DNA from: Sphingomonas crusticola
GTDB taxonomy: Bacteria > Pseudomonadota > Alphaproteobacteria > Sphingomonadales > Sphingomonadaceae
NCBI RefSeq assembly: GCF_003391115.1
Contig: NZ_QTJP01000001.1
Span: forward strand, 1,612,001 to 1,676,000
Length of the DNA stretch: 64,000 bases
Direction of reading: 5' to 3'
In this document: one piece after another, positions 36,109-44,772 of the stretch
Position numbering within the stretch: the stretch's first letter is position 1
Layout: the number at the start of each line of letters is the position of its first letter
Translations under genes and position numbers: made by a program
The notes under the pieces: generated by a model
Told to the model about the DNA's origin: nothing
Seen by the model: only the letters and a program-made list of their open reading frames with translations
The model's database searches: none

Positions 36109-36755
36109 GACGCGTAATTCCGATCTTGCCGACCATCGTCGTGCTGCTGGCGGCGCTGCTGATGGTGCGGCTGGGCTTTTGGCAAATCCACCGCTTGCAT
36201 GAGAAGGAGGCGCTGCTCGCCAGCTATGCGGCCAACGTCACCAAGCCTGCGTTTCCGCTCGTGGCCTTGTTCCCGGTCACCGACGATGCGCTTTACCGCC
36301 GGACCAGCGCCCATTGCCTGGAGGTGGTCGGCTGGACGACCGAGGCGGGTCGCGGGACGGATGGCAGGTCTGGGTGGCGGCATATCGCATCGTGCCGCAC
36401 CGGTGCCGAAGGCCCGGGCATAAAGGTGGATGTTGGCATTTCGTCCGCGCCCGCGACCCCGCGGTGGAACGGCGGGACGGTTCGCGGCCGACTCACCTGG
36501 GCACCGAGCGATCTGCCGCTGATCGCGCGGCTCGCATCCGGGCCCGGTGCCACATCGCCGATGATCGTCAGCGAAGCGGCCGCGCCCGGCCTCGTGCCGA
36601 CGGCGCAGCCGAATCCCGCCGATATTGCCAACAATCACCTGTCCTACGCGGTGCAATGGTTCATCTTCGCCGCGCTCGCGCTGATCATCTACGGCGTCGC
36701 CTTGTGGCAGAGGGCGCGGACGCGCGAGGGTCGAAGGAGCGACGGGGCGGCTTAG
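36105..36755 (+). CDS. SURF1-family oxidase assembly protein
   Basis: A 216-residue SURF1 protein with transmembrane helices at the two ends (about 6-24 and 183-203), the expected topology. Typical features are LGFWQIHRLHEKEAL after the first helix, the NNHLSYAVQWFIFA motif before the last helix, and a periplasmic domain between. SURF1 proteins help insert or hold heme a in subunit I. The ATG at 36105 overlaps the DUF983 stop and is preferred over a frame opening at 35991. Confidence 0.9.
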   Translation: MRRVIPILPTIVVLLAALLMVRLGFWQIHRLHEKEALLASYAANVTKPAFPLVALFPVTDDALYRRTSAHCLEVVGWTTEAGRGTDGRSGWRHIASCRTGAEGPGIKVDVGISSAPATPRWNGGTVRGRLTWAPSDLPLIARLASGPGATSPMIVSEAAAPGLVPTAQPNPADIANNHLSYAVQWFIFAALALIIYGVALWQRARTREGRRSDGAA

Positions 36756-36772
36756 ACCGCGCTGTTTTTGAA

Positions 36773-36803
36773 TTCGTCATTGCGGGCGAAGCAAAGCAAT
36801 CCA
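36773..36803. repeat. Dispersed REP-like element copy
   Basis: The stretch starting CGTCATTGCGGGCGAAGCAA and ending AGCAATCCAGCTC matches a repeat I know from many alphaproteobacterial and other genomes (consensus near GTCATTGCGAGCGAAGCG followed by AAGCAATCC). It is in the 165-base gap between surf1 and thrC. Only one copy is visible in the window, so copy number must be checked genome-wide. Confidence 0.55.
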
Positions 36804-36899
36804 GCTCTAATGCGGGTCCGGATCGCGCGGCGCATTCCGCGCCTTGCGATGAGTTCGGTCGCCGGAAGCGCTTGATCGATAAATTTGCCCTAACCGGCT

Positions 36900-36918
36900 C
36901 CGCCCGCTAACCGGGCGG
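36900..36918 (+). promoter_or_regulatory. Hairpin abutting the thrC start codon
   Basis: A perfect 7-bp stem CCGCCCG/CGGGCGG with a 5-base loop ends two bases before the thrC ATG. It covers the position where a ribosome-binding site would lie, and no other clear site is visible. This could limit or regulate thrC translation. Confidence 0.45.
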
Positions 36919-36920
36919 CC

Positions 36921-38321
36921 ATGCTTTATGTCAGCACGCGCGGGCACGCTCCCGTGCTCGATTTCGAGGCGGTGACGCTCGCCGGCCTTGCTTCTGATGG
37001 CGGTCTCTATGTGCCCGAGGCTTGGCCGACCTTCACGCGCGACCAGATCGCCGCTCTGGCCGGCCTTTCCTATGTCGACACAGCGGTGGCGGTGCTGACG
37101 CCATTCGTGGGCGGTGCGCTTGCCCCGACCGAACTGCGCGCCTTGTGCGAGACGGCCTATGGGCGATTCGCCCATGCAGCGGTGACGCCGCTGGTGCAGC
37201 TCGATGCGCGCAATTGGGTGCTGGAATTGTTTCACGGCCCCACGCTCGCCTTCAAGGACGTAGCGCTGCAATTGCTCGGCCTGCTGTTCGAACGCTTCCT
37301 GTCGAGCCGCGACACCCATTTGACGGTGGTCGGCGCGACGTCGGGCGATACCGGCTCAGCCGCGATCGATGCGCTCGCCGGGCGCGCCAAGGTCGACCTG
37401 TTCATGCTCCACCCCAAGGGGCGCGTGTCCGAAGTTCAGCGCCGGCAGATGACGACCGTGCTCGCGCCCAATATCCACAATATCGCGATCGAAGGCGCCA
37501 GCTTCGATCATGCCCAGGCAATGGTGAAGGCGATGTTCGCCGACCAGGATTTCGCCGGGCGTTTCGCGCTGTCGGCGGTCAATTCGATCAATTGGGCGCG
37601 GCTGGCGGCGCAGATCGTCTATTATTTCTACGCGGCGGTGCGGCTCGGTGCGCCCGACAAGCCGGTCGCCTTCTCGGTACCGACGGGCAATTTCGGCGAT
37701 GTGTTCGCAGGCTACGCCGCCGCCAAGATGGGCCTGCCGGTGGCAAAGCTGATCGTTGCGACCAACGTCAACGACATCCTCCATCGCGCCTTGTCCGAAG
37801 GCGATTATTCGGTCGGCACGGTCACGCCGACCCAGGCCCCGTCGATGGACATCCAGGTCAGCTCCAATTTCGAGCGGTTGTTGTTCGATTTGCACGATCG
37901 CGACGGCGAAGCGTTAGCGGGATCGATGCTGGGCTTCGAGACGAATCGCCGATTCAACCTGACGCCGGCGATGCGCGAGGTCTCCTCGCAGATCTTTTCC
38001 AGTGCGCGCATCGATCCGGAGGCGATGGACCTCGCGATGCGCCGCGCTGCCGAGGAATCGGGCATGCTGCTCGATCCGCATACCGCGATCGGCCTTGCCG
38101 CCGCGCATGTCGCCGATCTGCCGCGCGACGTGCCGATCGTGACGCTCGCCACCGCCCATCCGGCCAAATTCCCCGATGCGGTCGAGCGCGCGACCGGCAA
38201 GCGGCCGCCGCTGCCGCTGCGCGTCGGCGACCTGTTCGATCGCACCGAACGCTATGACGTGTTGCCGAGCGACCTCGGGGCGATCCAGTCGTATATCGCC
38301 GAACGGGCGACGGCGGCATGA
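36921..38321 (+). CDS. thrC: Threonine synthase
   Basis: A 466-residue PLP enzyme that converts O-phosphohomoserine to threonine. The PLP lysine is in HGPTLAFKDVALQLLG (Lys about 113). The phosphate/PLP-binding stretch is VVGATSGDTGSAAIDAL and the FSVPTGNFGDVFAGY segment is also conserved. The N-terminal part (STRGHAPVLDFEAVTLAGLASDGGLYVPE) is that of the yeast/E. coli-type branch. It is followed by a 4-base overlap with an M16 peptidase gene. Confidence 0.96.
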   Translation: MLYVSTRGHAPVLDFEAVTLAGLASDGGLYVPEAWPTFTRDQIAALAGLSYVDTAVAVLTPFVGGALAPTELRALCETAYGRFAHAAVTPLVQLDARNWVLELFHGPTLAFKDVALQLLGLLFERFLSSRDTHLTVVGATSGDTGSAAIDALAGRAKVDLFMLHPKGRVSEVQRRQMTTVLAPNIHNIAIEGASFDHAQAMVKAMFADQDFAGRFALSAVNSINWARLAAQIVYYFYAAVRLGAPDKPVAFSVPTGNFGDVFAGYAAAKMGLPVAKLIVATNVNDILHRALSEGDYSVGTVTPTQAPSMDIQVSSNFERLLFDLHDRDGEALAGSMLGFETNRRFNLTPAMREVSSQIFSSARIDPEAMDLAMRRAAEESGMLLDPHTAIGLAAAHVADLPRDVPIVTLATAHPAKFPDAVERATGKRPPLPLRVGDLFDRTERYDVLPSDLGAIQSYIAERATAA

Positions 38322-39547
38322 CCGCGCGGCTGCATCGGCTGGCCAACGGGCTGACCGTCGCCGTCGAGCCTATGGCGGGCGTGGAGACGGCCGCGGTCGG
38401 ACTCTATGCCGCCGTCGGCGCACGCTCCGAACCGGCGGGCCTGGCCGGGCTGGCGCATATGGTCGAGCATATGGTGTTCAAAGGCGCGGCCGGGCGCGAT
38501 GCGCGGGCCATCGCCGAGGATATCGAGGATGTCGGCGGCTCGCTCAACGCCTGGACGGCGCGCGACCAGACCGTGTTCAATGCCCGTCTGCTCGCCGCCG
38601 ATCTGCCGCTGGGCGTGGAGATTATCGCCGATCTGATCCGCGCGCCCCATTTCGACGCAGACGAGCTCGAGCGCGAGAAGAGCGTGGTGCTCGCCGAACT
38701 CGGCGAAGCGCGCGACACGCCCGACGACATCATCTTCGATCACCTCCAAAAAGCGGCCTTTCCCGATCAATCGCTCGGCTTACCGGTGCTGGGCGACGAG
38801 GCCAGCATTGCTGCGATCGACACCGGCGCGCTGCGCGGCTGGCTGACCGAGCAATATCGTCCCGACGCGCTGGTTCTCGCCGCCGCGGGCAAGATCGACG
38901 AGGAGGCGCTGTTGCGGCAGGCGGAAGCGCGGTTCGGAGACATGGCGCCGGGAGCGCCGCCCGCCATTCCCGCCGCTGCATTTGCACCCGGCGTGCATCA
39001 CGATGTCCGCCGCTTCGACCAGCTTCACCTGGCGCTGGCCTTCCCCGGTGTCGGCTATCTCGACCAAGACGCCTATGCGCTCGGCCTCTTTGCCGGCGTC
39101 GCCGGCGGCGGGGCGTCGTCGCGGCTGTTCCAGGAGGTCCGCGAGCAGCGCGGGCTGGCTTATTCGGTCTATGCCTGGAACCATAGCTATGCCGACACCG
39201 GCGTCTTCGGCGTCTATCTGGCCGCCTCGCGCCGCGATGGCGCCAAGGCGCTGGCGCTGGCGCGCGAAATACTCGCCCGCACGGCCGATGAAATGACTGA
39301 GGCGGAGCTCCAGCGTGGCAAGACCCAGGCCAAGGCCGGGCTGCTGATGGGCGCTGAATCGGTCCAGGCGCGCTGCGACAATCTTGCCCGCGGCATCCAG
39401 ATCCATGGCCGCATCGCGCCCCTGAGCGAGGGCGTCGAGCGGTTCGATGCGGTCACGCTGGCGCAGGCGCGCGCGGCAGGGGCGAAGGCGCTTGGCGGTG
39501 GCGAGGCGCTGGCCACCGTCGGCGGTAAATTGGCAAAGGCGGCATGA
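38318..39547 (+). CDS. M16-family zinc metallopeptidase
   Basis: A 409-residue processing-peptidase homologue. The inverted zinc motif is HMVEH (HxxEH) near residue 47, and the distal glutamate lies in REKSVVLAELGEARD about 75 residues later. The C-terminal half is a second M16 domain without metal ligands. Alphaproteobacterial members resemble the mitochondrial processing peptidase beta subunit. thrC upstream is its usual neighbour in sphingomonads, and it overlaps the methyltransferase gene downstream. Confidence 0.92.
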   Translation: MTARLHRLANGLTVAVEPMAGVETAAVGLYAAVGARSEPAGLAGLAHMVEHMVFKGAAGRDARAIAEDIEDVGGSLNAWTARDQTVFNARLLAADLPLGVEIIADLIRAPHFDADELEREKSVVLAELGEARDTPDDIIFDHLQKAAFPDQSLGLPVLGDEASIAAIDTGALRGWLTEQYRPDALVLAAAGKIDEEALLRQAEARFGDMAPGAPPAIPAAAFAPGVHHDVRRFDQLHLALAFPGVGYLDQDAYALGLFAGVAGGGASSRLFQEVREQRGLAYSVYAWNHSYADTGVFGVYLAASRRDGAKALALAREILARTADEMTEAELQRGKTQAKAGLLMGAESVQARCDNLARGIQIHGRIAPLSEGVERFDAVTLAQARAAGAKALGGGEALATVGGKLAKAA

Positions 39548-40407
39548 GCCTGCTCACCCTCGTCACCGAACCGTGGGACGATTACGGGCTGGTGGATTCG
39601 GGTCACGGCCGCAAGCTCGAGCGATTCGGCCGCTTTCGCTTTATCCGGCCCGAGCCGCAGGCGATGTGGGCGCCCGCCAATCTGAGCTGGGAAGCCGATG
39701 GCGACTTCATCGCCGCGTCCGACGAGGATGGCGGCGGCAAATGGCATTTGTCGCGCGACGTGCCGCGCGGCGGCTGGCACATCAAGTGGGAAGAGCTGCG
39801 CTTCACGGCCCAGAATACGCCCTTTCGCCACCTCGCTTTCTTTCCCGACATGGCGCCGCAATGGAGCTGGATGCGCGATCGCACGGGCGAGGGCGACGAG
39901 GTGATGAACCTGTTTGGCTATACCGGGGTCGGCTCGCTCGCGCTCGCCGCTGAAGGCGCGCGCGTGACCCATGTCGATGCGTCCAAGAAGTCGGTCGACA
40001 TCGCCAAGTCCAACGCCTTCCTGTCCGACATGACCGATCGCCCGATCCGCTGGATGGTCGACGACGCCGTCAAGTTCGCGGCGCGGGAGGTGCGGCGCGA
40101 ACGGCGCTATGACGGCATCTTCCTTGACCCCCCCAAATTCGGACGCGGCCCTGATGGCGAGATCTGGCGGATCGAGGAGCATCTTCCCGGCCTGATCGCG
40201 CACTGCCGGCGGTTGCTCGACGAGAACAGTAAATATCTGGTGCTGACCGTCTATGCGGTGCGCATGTCGGCACTGGCGATCGGCGAATTGCTCAGCCAGG
40301 CGCTGGCCGATCTCGGTGGCACGGTCGAGGTCGGCGAAATGGCGGTGCGCGAGGAAGCGCGCGGGCTGCTGTTGCCGACCGCGATTTTCGCGCGGTGGAG
40401 TCGATAG
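39544..40407 (+). CDS. Class I SAM-dependent methyltransferase (RlmI-like fold)
   Basis: A 287-residue methyltransferase with motif I MNLFGYTGVGSLALAA near residue 122, the acidic residue in THVDASKKSVDIAKSNA, and motif IV IFLDPPKFGRGPDGE. The DPPxF motif and following helix are like those of the RlmI/RlmK rRNA cytosine methyltransferases, although no PUA domain is present. An rRNA target is plausible but unproven. It is translationally coupled to the peptidase gene. Confidence 0.85.
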   Translation: MSLLTLVTEPWDDYGLVDSGHGRKLERFGRFRFIRPEPQAMWAPANLSWEADGDFIAASDEDGGGKWHLSRDVPRGGWHIKWEELRFTAQNTPFRHLAFFPDMAPQWSWMRDRTGEGDEVMNLFGYTGVGSLALAAEGARVTHVDASKKSVDIAKSNAFLSDMTDRPIRWMVDDAVKFAAREVRRERRYDGIFLDPPKFGRGPDGEIWRIEEHLPGLIAHCRRLLDENSKYLVLTVYAVRMSALAIGELLSQALADLGGTVEVGEMAVREEARGLLLPTAIFARWSR

Positions 40408-40447
40408 CGCTTCCGACCTGCAATCGGCCTTTCGCCCGGGAAGAAGG

Positions 40448-41083
40448 CTAGCTGCGAGCTGCGCGCATGGCCGCACCTGCGACGAATGGCGCCCCAGCGA
40501 CGAACAGCAAAGTCGTCGCGCCCAGTAATTCCAGCGCGCCGGGTCCCGTCCCAGCCCCGAAGATGAGCAGCGGCACCGCCAGCGGCAGCATCACCAAGCC
40601 GATCAGCGCGCTCGCTCCGCGCAAGCCCGCCGTCAGCGCCGCGACGGCAAGGCCAAGCGCGGCAAGACCGGGGGTGCCGAGCGCGAGACCGATCTCCAGG
40701 CGCAGCAATGTCGCAGCGTTCAGGTCCAGCAAGGCCGCCGCCGGCAAGGTCGCGACCATCAACGGCGGCCCGAAGCTGAGCCAGTGCGCTGCAAGCTTGG
40801 CGGCGGCGATCAGTTCGTCGCTCTGGCCGCGCACCATTAGCTGATCGAGCACGCCCGAGCCGAGATCCGGCCGCACCAGCCGCTCGACAGGAAGCAATGC
40901 CGCCAGCAAGGCGGCCGTCCACAGCGCGCCGCCGCCGATCCGGGCGAGCAAAGCCGCGTCCGGCCCGATTGCGAAGGGAAATAAGGTCGCCACCAACAGA
41001 TAGAAGACCAAGGGCAGCCACCCCCCGCCATGAGCGAAAGCGCTCAGTAGATCGCGGCGGACGAGGGTGGCGAACGCCGTCAC
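40448..41083 (-). CDS. ccmB: Heme exporter protein CcmB
   Basis: A 211-residue six-helix permease of the CcmAB exporter used in system I cytochrome c maturation. The N-terminus (LVRRDLLSAFAHGGGWLPLVFYLLVATLFPF) and the LVRPDLGSGVLDQLMV segment are family hallmarks. With CcmA it powers release of holo-CcmE from CcmCDE. Its start overlaps the ccmA stop by four bases. ccmC-I are not in the window. Confidence 0.93.
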   Translation of the reverse strand: MTAFATLVRRDLLSAFAHGGGWLPLVFYLLVATLFPFAIGPDAALLARIGGGALWTAALLAALLPVERLVRPDLGSGVLDQLMVRGQSDELIAAAKLAAHWLSFGPPLMVATLPAAALLDLNAATLLRLEIGLALGTPGLAALGLAVAALTAGLRGASALIGLVMLPLAVPLLIFGAGTGPGALELLGATTLLFVAGAPFVAGAAMRAARS

Positions 41084-41649
41084 AAGGCAAGTTCCTGCGC
41101 ATCGTCGAGCCCGAGCGGCTGGTGGCTGGCGGCAAGGACGATGCCGCCGCCGGCACGGTGCCCGGCCATGATGCCCGCCAGTGCGTCGATCGAGCCGGTG
41201 TCGAGCCCGCTCGCCGGTTCATCGAGCAGCCAGATCGGCGCGCCGCTGGCGATCACGCGCGCAATCGTCGCGCGGCGGCGCTGGCCGGTTGAGAGCAAGC
41301 GCACGGGCACCAGCGCAATCGATGCGAGTCCGACTGCCGCCAAGGCGCCCGCGACATCTTCGTCGCCGCCGCCCTCGAGCCGTGACCAGAAGGCAAGCGC
41401 GGCAAACAGGCTGAGATCCTCGTCGAGCGCCGCCGCTTCCGCCGCCAACGCCACCCGTCCCTCCCGCACGACCCGGCCCGCCGTCGGCGGGAGCAAGCCC
41501 GCCGCAATGCGCAGCAGGCTGGATTTGCCGACGCCGTTGCGCCCGGTAACCAGCGCCGCCCCGCCCGGTGCGAGCGCCAGCCGCCTGCGCTCGAACAGCA
41601 TCCGCCCACCACGGAAGCACGAAATCTCGTCCAGCAGCAGCCGCGTCAC
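41080..41649 (-). CDS. ccmA: Heme exporter ATP-binding protein CcmA
   Basis: A 189-residue ABC ATPase, short as usual for CcmA. Walker A is TGRNGVGKSSLL, the signature is LSTGQRRRATIARV, and Walker B is IWLLDEPASGLD. The GTG at 41649 is chosen because it overlaps the upstream zincin stop (GTGA); the much longer frame to 42507 is open by chance. It pairs with CcmB to form the exporter. Confidence 0.92.
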   Translation of the reverse strand: MTRLLLDEISCFRGGRMLFERRRLALAPGGAALVTGRNGVGKSSLLRIAAGLLPPTAGRVVREGRVALAAEAAALDEDLSLFAALAFWSRLEGGGDEDVAGALAAVGLASIALVPVRLLSTGQRRRATIARVIASGAPIWLLDEPASGLDTGSIDALAGIMAGHRAGGGIVLAASHQPLGLDDAQELAL

Positions 41650-42074
41650 CGCCCTGCCGCTTCTTCGAGCGCGTGCATATCGTTGTCGCTCAGGCCGAAA
41701 TGGTGGCCGACTTCGTGCACCAACACATGAGAGACCAGGTTTTCGAGCGTCTCGCCGGTCTCGATCCATTCGTCGAGCAAGGCGCGGCGATAGAGAGTGA
41801 TCATGTCGGGCAGGGCGCCATTGTCGCTGACCGACTTCTCCCCGATCGGGCGGCCGCGATAGAGGCCGGAAAGTTGAAACGCGTCCTCGATGCCAAGCGC
41901 CAGCAACGTGTCCTCGTCGGCAAACTCCTCGATCCGCAGCACGACATCGTCGAGATGCTCGCGAAATATAGCGGGAAGGCGATCGATCGCCGCGCGCGCG
42001 AGCCGTTCGATCGCCTCGGCGTCGGGCGACGTTCCCCAAGCCGCTGTTTGACCTGCCTCCATCATCCGCGACAT
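41646..42074 (-). CDS. Metallopeptidase (zincin-like) family protein
   Basis: A 142-residue zincin-like protein. The metal motif HEVGHHFGLSD near residue 120 is HExxHxxGxxD, fitting the minimal zinc metallopeptidase family often seen in alphaproteobacteria. A FADEDTLLALGIEDAFQLSGLYRG segment precedes it. It may be a small protease. The substrate is unknown. It is coupled to ccmA by overlap, but a role in cytochrome maturation is not implied by the family. Confidence 0.85.
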   Translation of the reverse strand: MSRMMEAGQTAAWGTSPDAEAIERLARAAIDRLPAIFREHLDDVVLRIEEFADEDTLLALGIEDAFQLSGLYRGRPIGEKSVSDNGALPDMITLYRRALLDEWIETGETLENLVSHVLVHEVGHHFGLSDNDMHALEEAAGR

Positions 42075-42180
42075 AGAGCCTGATCGGCGGCCGTGATAGC
42101 GTTTCGCGCTTCACGGACGGCGTTAAAGCGGGCTCCACCCCATACGGGGGATAGCGACCGCGCCAGCAGGAGGGACAAGC

Positions 42181-42474
42181 ATGGCGATCGAAGCGTTGAG
42201 CGAGACGGAACGTGCCGATGCGCTCGATGGCCTGCCCGACTGGGATTATGACGAAGGGCGCGACGCGATTCAGCGCCGCTTCGTCTTCGCGGATTTCCCC
42301 GAAGCGTTCGGCTTCATGGCGCGCGTGGCGCTGGTGGCGGAGCGCGCCGACCATCATCCCGAATGGTCCAATGTCTGGAATCGTGTCGACATATTGCTGA
42401 CCACCCACGATTGCGGCGGGCTTTCCGCACGCGACATCGCGCTTGCGCAAGCGATCGACGCATTTGTCGACTAG
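42181..42474 (+). CDS. phhB: 4a-hydroxytetrahydrobiopterin dehydratase
   Basis: A 97-residue pterin-4a-carbinolamine dehydratase, which regenerates the pterin cofactor after phenylalanine hydroxylase. The catalytic stretch is [18 protein letters not shown] with the His-His pair, followed by [19 protein letters not shown]. No phenylalanine hydroxylase gene is nearby. GGAGGG lies a few bases before the ATG. Confidence 0.94.
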   Translation: MAIEALSETERADALDGLPDWDYDEGRDAIQRRFVFADFPEAFGFMARVALVAERADHHPEWSNVWNRVDILLTTHDCGGLSARDIALAQAIDAFVD

Positions 42475-42487
42475 GGTCGACAGCCGG

Positions 42488-43246
42488 ATGGGGGCGGCGC
42501 AACCCAAGCTCGCCTTTGATCACGTCACGCGCCGTTATGACGGCGTATCGGCAGTGGACGCACTGTCGTTGCAGATCGATGAGGGCAGCTTCGTGGCGCT
42601 GGTCGGCACTTCCGGATCGGGCAAGTCGACCTTGCTGCGGCTGGTCAACCGGCTCGACCGACCCGACCAGGGCAAGGTGCTGATCGACGGCCGCGACGTG
42701 GCCACGCTCGACCCGATCGAACTGCGGCGAAGCGTGGGCTACGTCTTCCAGAATATCGGCCTCTTTCCCCACATGACGATCGCCGAGAATATCGGGATCG
42801 TGCCCCGGCTCGCCGGACGGCCGCCGACTGATATCGCCGCCGCACTCGATCGCGTCGGCCTGCCCGCCAATTACGCCGGGCGGCTGCCGGCGCAATTATC
42901 GGGCGGCGAGCAACAGCGCGTCGGCATCGCCCGCGCGCTCGCCGGAGAAGGCAAATTGCTGCTGATGGATGAGCCGTTCGGCGCACTCGACCCGGTCACG
43001 CGCGATACGCTCGGCCGCACCGTCCAGGCGCTGCACGACGTGCTCGGCCTCACCACGATCCTCGTCACGCACGATATGGCCGAAGCCTTGCTGCTCGCGG
43101 ACCGGGTCGTGGTGATGGCGCGCGGCTGCATCGTCGGTGACGCGACGCCGCGCGAGATGCTTGGCGGGTTGGCCGGGCCGGGCGCGGACGCGTTAGTCGC
43201 AATCCCGCGCGAGCAGGCGGAACGACTGCGGAGGCTTGCGGAATGA
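42488..43246 (+). CDS. Osmoprotectant ABC transporter ATP-binding protein
   Basis: A 252-residue ABC ATPase of the glycine betaine/choline/carnitine (OpuCA/OsmV) class. Walker A is VGTSGSGKSTLL, the signature is LSGGEQQRVGIARAL, and Walker B is LLLMDEPFGALDP. The VTRDTLGRTVQ and GLTTILVTHDMAEAL stretches are typical. It lacks the C-terminal CBS pair seen in many OpuCA proteins, so ionic-strength sensing by CBS domains is unlikely. The ATG at 42488 begins 14 bases after phhB and it overlaps the permease start by four bases. Confidence 0.9.
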   Translation: MGAAQPKLAFDHVTRRYDGVSAVDALSLQIDEGSFVALVGTSGSGKSTLLRLVNRLDRPDQGKVLIDGRDVATLDPIELRRSVGYVFQNIGLFPHMTIAENIGIVPRLAGRPPTDIAAALDRVGLPANYAGRLPAQLSGGEQQRVGIARALAGEGKLLLMDEPFGALDPVTRDTLGRTVQALHDVLGLTTILVTHDMAEALLLADRVVVMARGCIVGDATPREMLGGLAGPGADALVAIPREQAERLRRLAE

Positions 43247-44772
43247 GCGAAGCGCTCGGCCAGCTTCCGCCGCTGATCGCAAGCCATGTGCTGCTGGCCG
43301 CCGCCGCGCTCGCCTTGGCACTGATCGTCGGCTTGCCGCTCGGCCTGACGTCGGCTCGTCGGCCGCGGCTGGCTTCGGTTGCGGTCGGCTTCGCCAGTCT
43401 GGTCCAGACGATTCCCGGCCTGGCTTTGCTGGCGCTGTTCTACCCGTTGCTGTTGGCGCTGTCGGCGCTGGTCGGCGGCGGTGTGCCCGCGCTCGGCTTC
43501 TTGCCGGCCTTGCTGGCTTTGTCGCTGTACGCACTGCTGCCCATCCTGCGGAACGTGGTGGCCGGCCTGAACGGCATCGATCCGGCGGTGCTGCAGGCCG
43601 CAGATGCGGTCGGCATGACGCCCTGGCAGCGGCTGCGGCTAGTCGAGGCACCGCTTGCCGCGCCCGTGGCGATGGCGGGCATCCGCACTGCGGCGGTGTG
43701 GACGATCGGTGCGGCCACGCTCGCGACCACGGTAGGCTATCCCAGCCTGGGCAACCCGATCTTTGCCGGCCTGCAGATCGAACGCTGGGACCTTGTCCTT
43801 TCCGGCTGCATCGCCGCTGCCCTGCTCGCCCTGGCGACCGATGCCTTGCTTGGCCTGATCGAGCGCGGCATCGGGCGGCGTCAATCGGCTTTGACGCTCG
43901 CGGGAGTGGGCCTGCTCGCGCTCGGGCTGCTGCTGGCGATGGCGCCGCTGGTGCGGGCGCCACTACGGACCGTCACCGTCGGCGCCAAAAATTTTTCCGA
44001 ACAATATATCCTCGCGCGGTTGATCGGTACGCGCCTCGAGAAAGCCGGCTATCGCGTATCCTATCGCGAGGGGCTCGGATCCGCGGTGGCGTTCCGGGCG
44101 CTGCAGAGCGGGGATGTGGACGTCTATGTCGAATATTCCGGCACGCTGTGGACCGGCGCGATGGGGCGCCACGACACGCCGCCGCGCCAGGCCATGCTCG
44201 ACGGGATCGCCAAGTGGATGGCGGCGGGGCCTAAGACCGGGCTGATCGGCGCGCTCGGCTTCGAAAATGCCTATGCGCTTGCGGCTCGGCCCGGCAGCGG
44301 CCTCGCTTCGATCGCCGACCTTGCTGCCCGTGCTCCGCAGCTGACGCTGGGCGCCGATCTCGAATTCCTCGATCGGCCGGAATGGCGCGCGATCCGCGAC
44401 GCCTACCGCCTGCATTTCAAGGCGACGCGCGCCTATAGCCCGACCTTCATGTATCGGGCGCTGGCGTCCGGCCAGGCCGACGTAATCTCAGCTTTCTCGT
44501 CGGACGGGCGGATCGCCGCCGACCATCTGACCGTGCTCACCGATCCCAAGGGCGCGGTTCCGCATTATGACGCGATCCTGCTCGCCTCGCCGGCTTATGC
44601 GCACGACGCTCGGTTCGTGGGTGCACTCAAGCCGCTGATCGGGGCGATCCGGGTGGAGGATATGCGGGCCGCCAATCTCTCGGTCGATCGCGATAGTGCC
44701 AAGGCGACGCCGGAAGCGGCGGCGGCCTGGCTCGACCAGAAGATTAGATCGCGAAGCGCGCCGTTACCCTGA
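43243..44772 (+). CDS. Osmoprotectant permease fused to substrate-binding domain
   Basis: A 509-residue fusion. The first half (about 1-240) is a BPD-type permease with six helices and an EAA-like loop (LQAADAVGMTPWQRLRLVEAPL). The second half (about 245-505) is a type II periplasmic binding domain of the OpuAC class (VTVGAKNFSEQYILARLIG, VDVYVEYSGTLWTG). Such fusions are known for quaternary-amine importers; the natural substrate, betaine, choline or related, cannot be told. Its stop overlaps the end of a convergent receptor gene by 29 bases. Confidence 0.9.
   Translation: MSEALGQLPPLIASHVLLAAAALALALIVGLPLGLTSARRPRLASVAVGFASLVQTIPGLALLALFYPLLLALSALVGGGVPALGFLPALLALSLYALLPILRNVVAGLNGIDPAVLQAADAVGMTPWQRLRLVEAPLAAPVAMAGIRTAAVWTIGAATLATTVGYPSLGNPIFAGLQIERWDLVLSGCIAAALLALATDALLGLIERGIGRRQSALTLAGVGLLALGLLLAMAPLVRAPLRTVTVGAKNFSEQYILARLIGTRLEKAGYRVSYREGLGSAVAFRALQSGDVDVYVEYSGTLWTGAMGRHDTPPRQAMLDGIAKWMAAGPKTGLIGALGFENAYALAARPGSGLASIADLAARAPQLTLGADLEFLDRPEWRAIRDAYRLHFKATRAYSPTFMYRALASGQADVISAFSSDGRIAADHLTVLTDPKGAVPHYDAILLASPAYAHDARFVGALKPLIGAIRVEDMRAANLSVDRDSAKATPEAAAAWLDQKIRSRSAPLP

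Noticed and set aside
41650-42507. N-terminal extension of ccmA reaching back to 42507
   Set aside because: It overlaps the zincin gene and phhB entirely. CcmA homology begins at the GTG at 41649, which overlaps the zincin stop.
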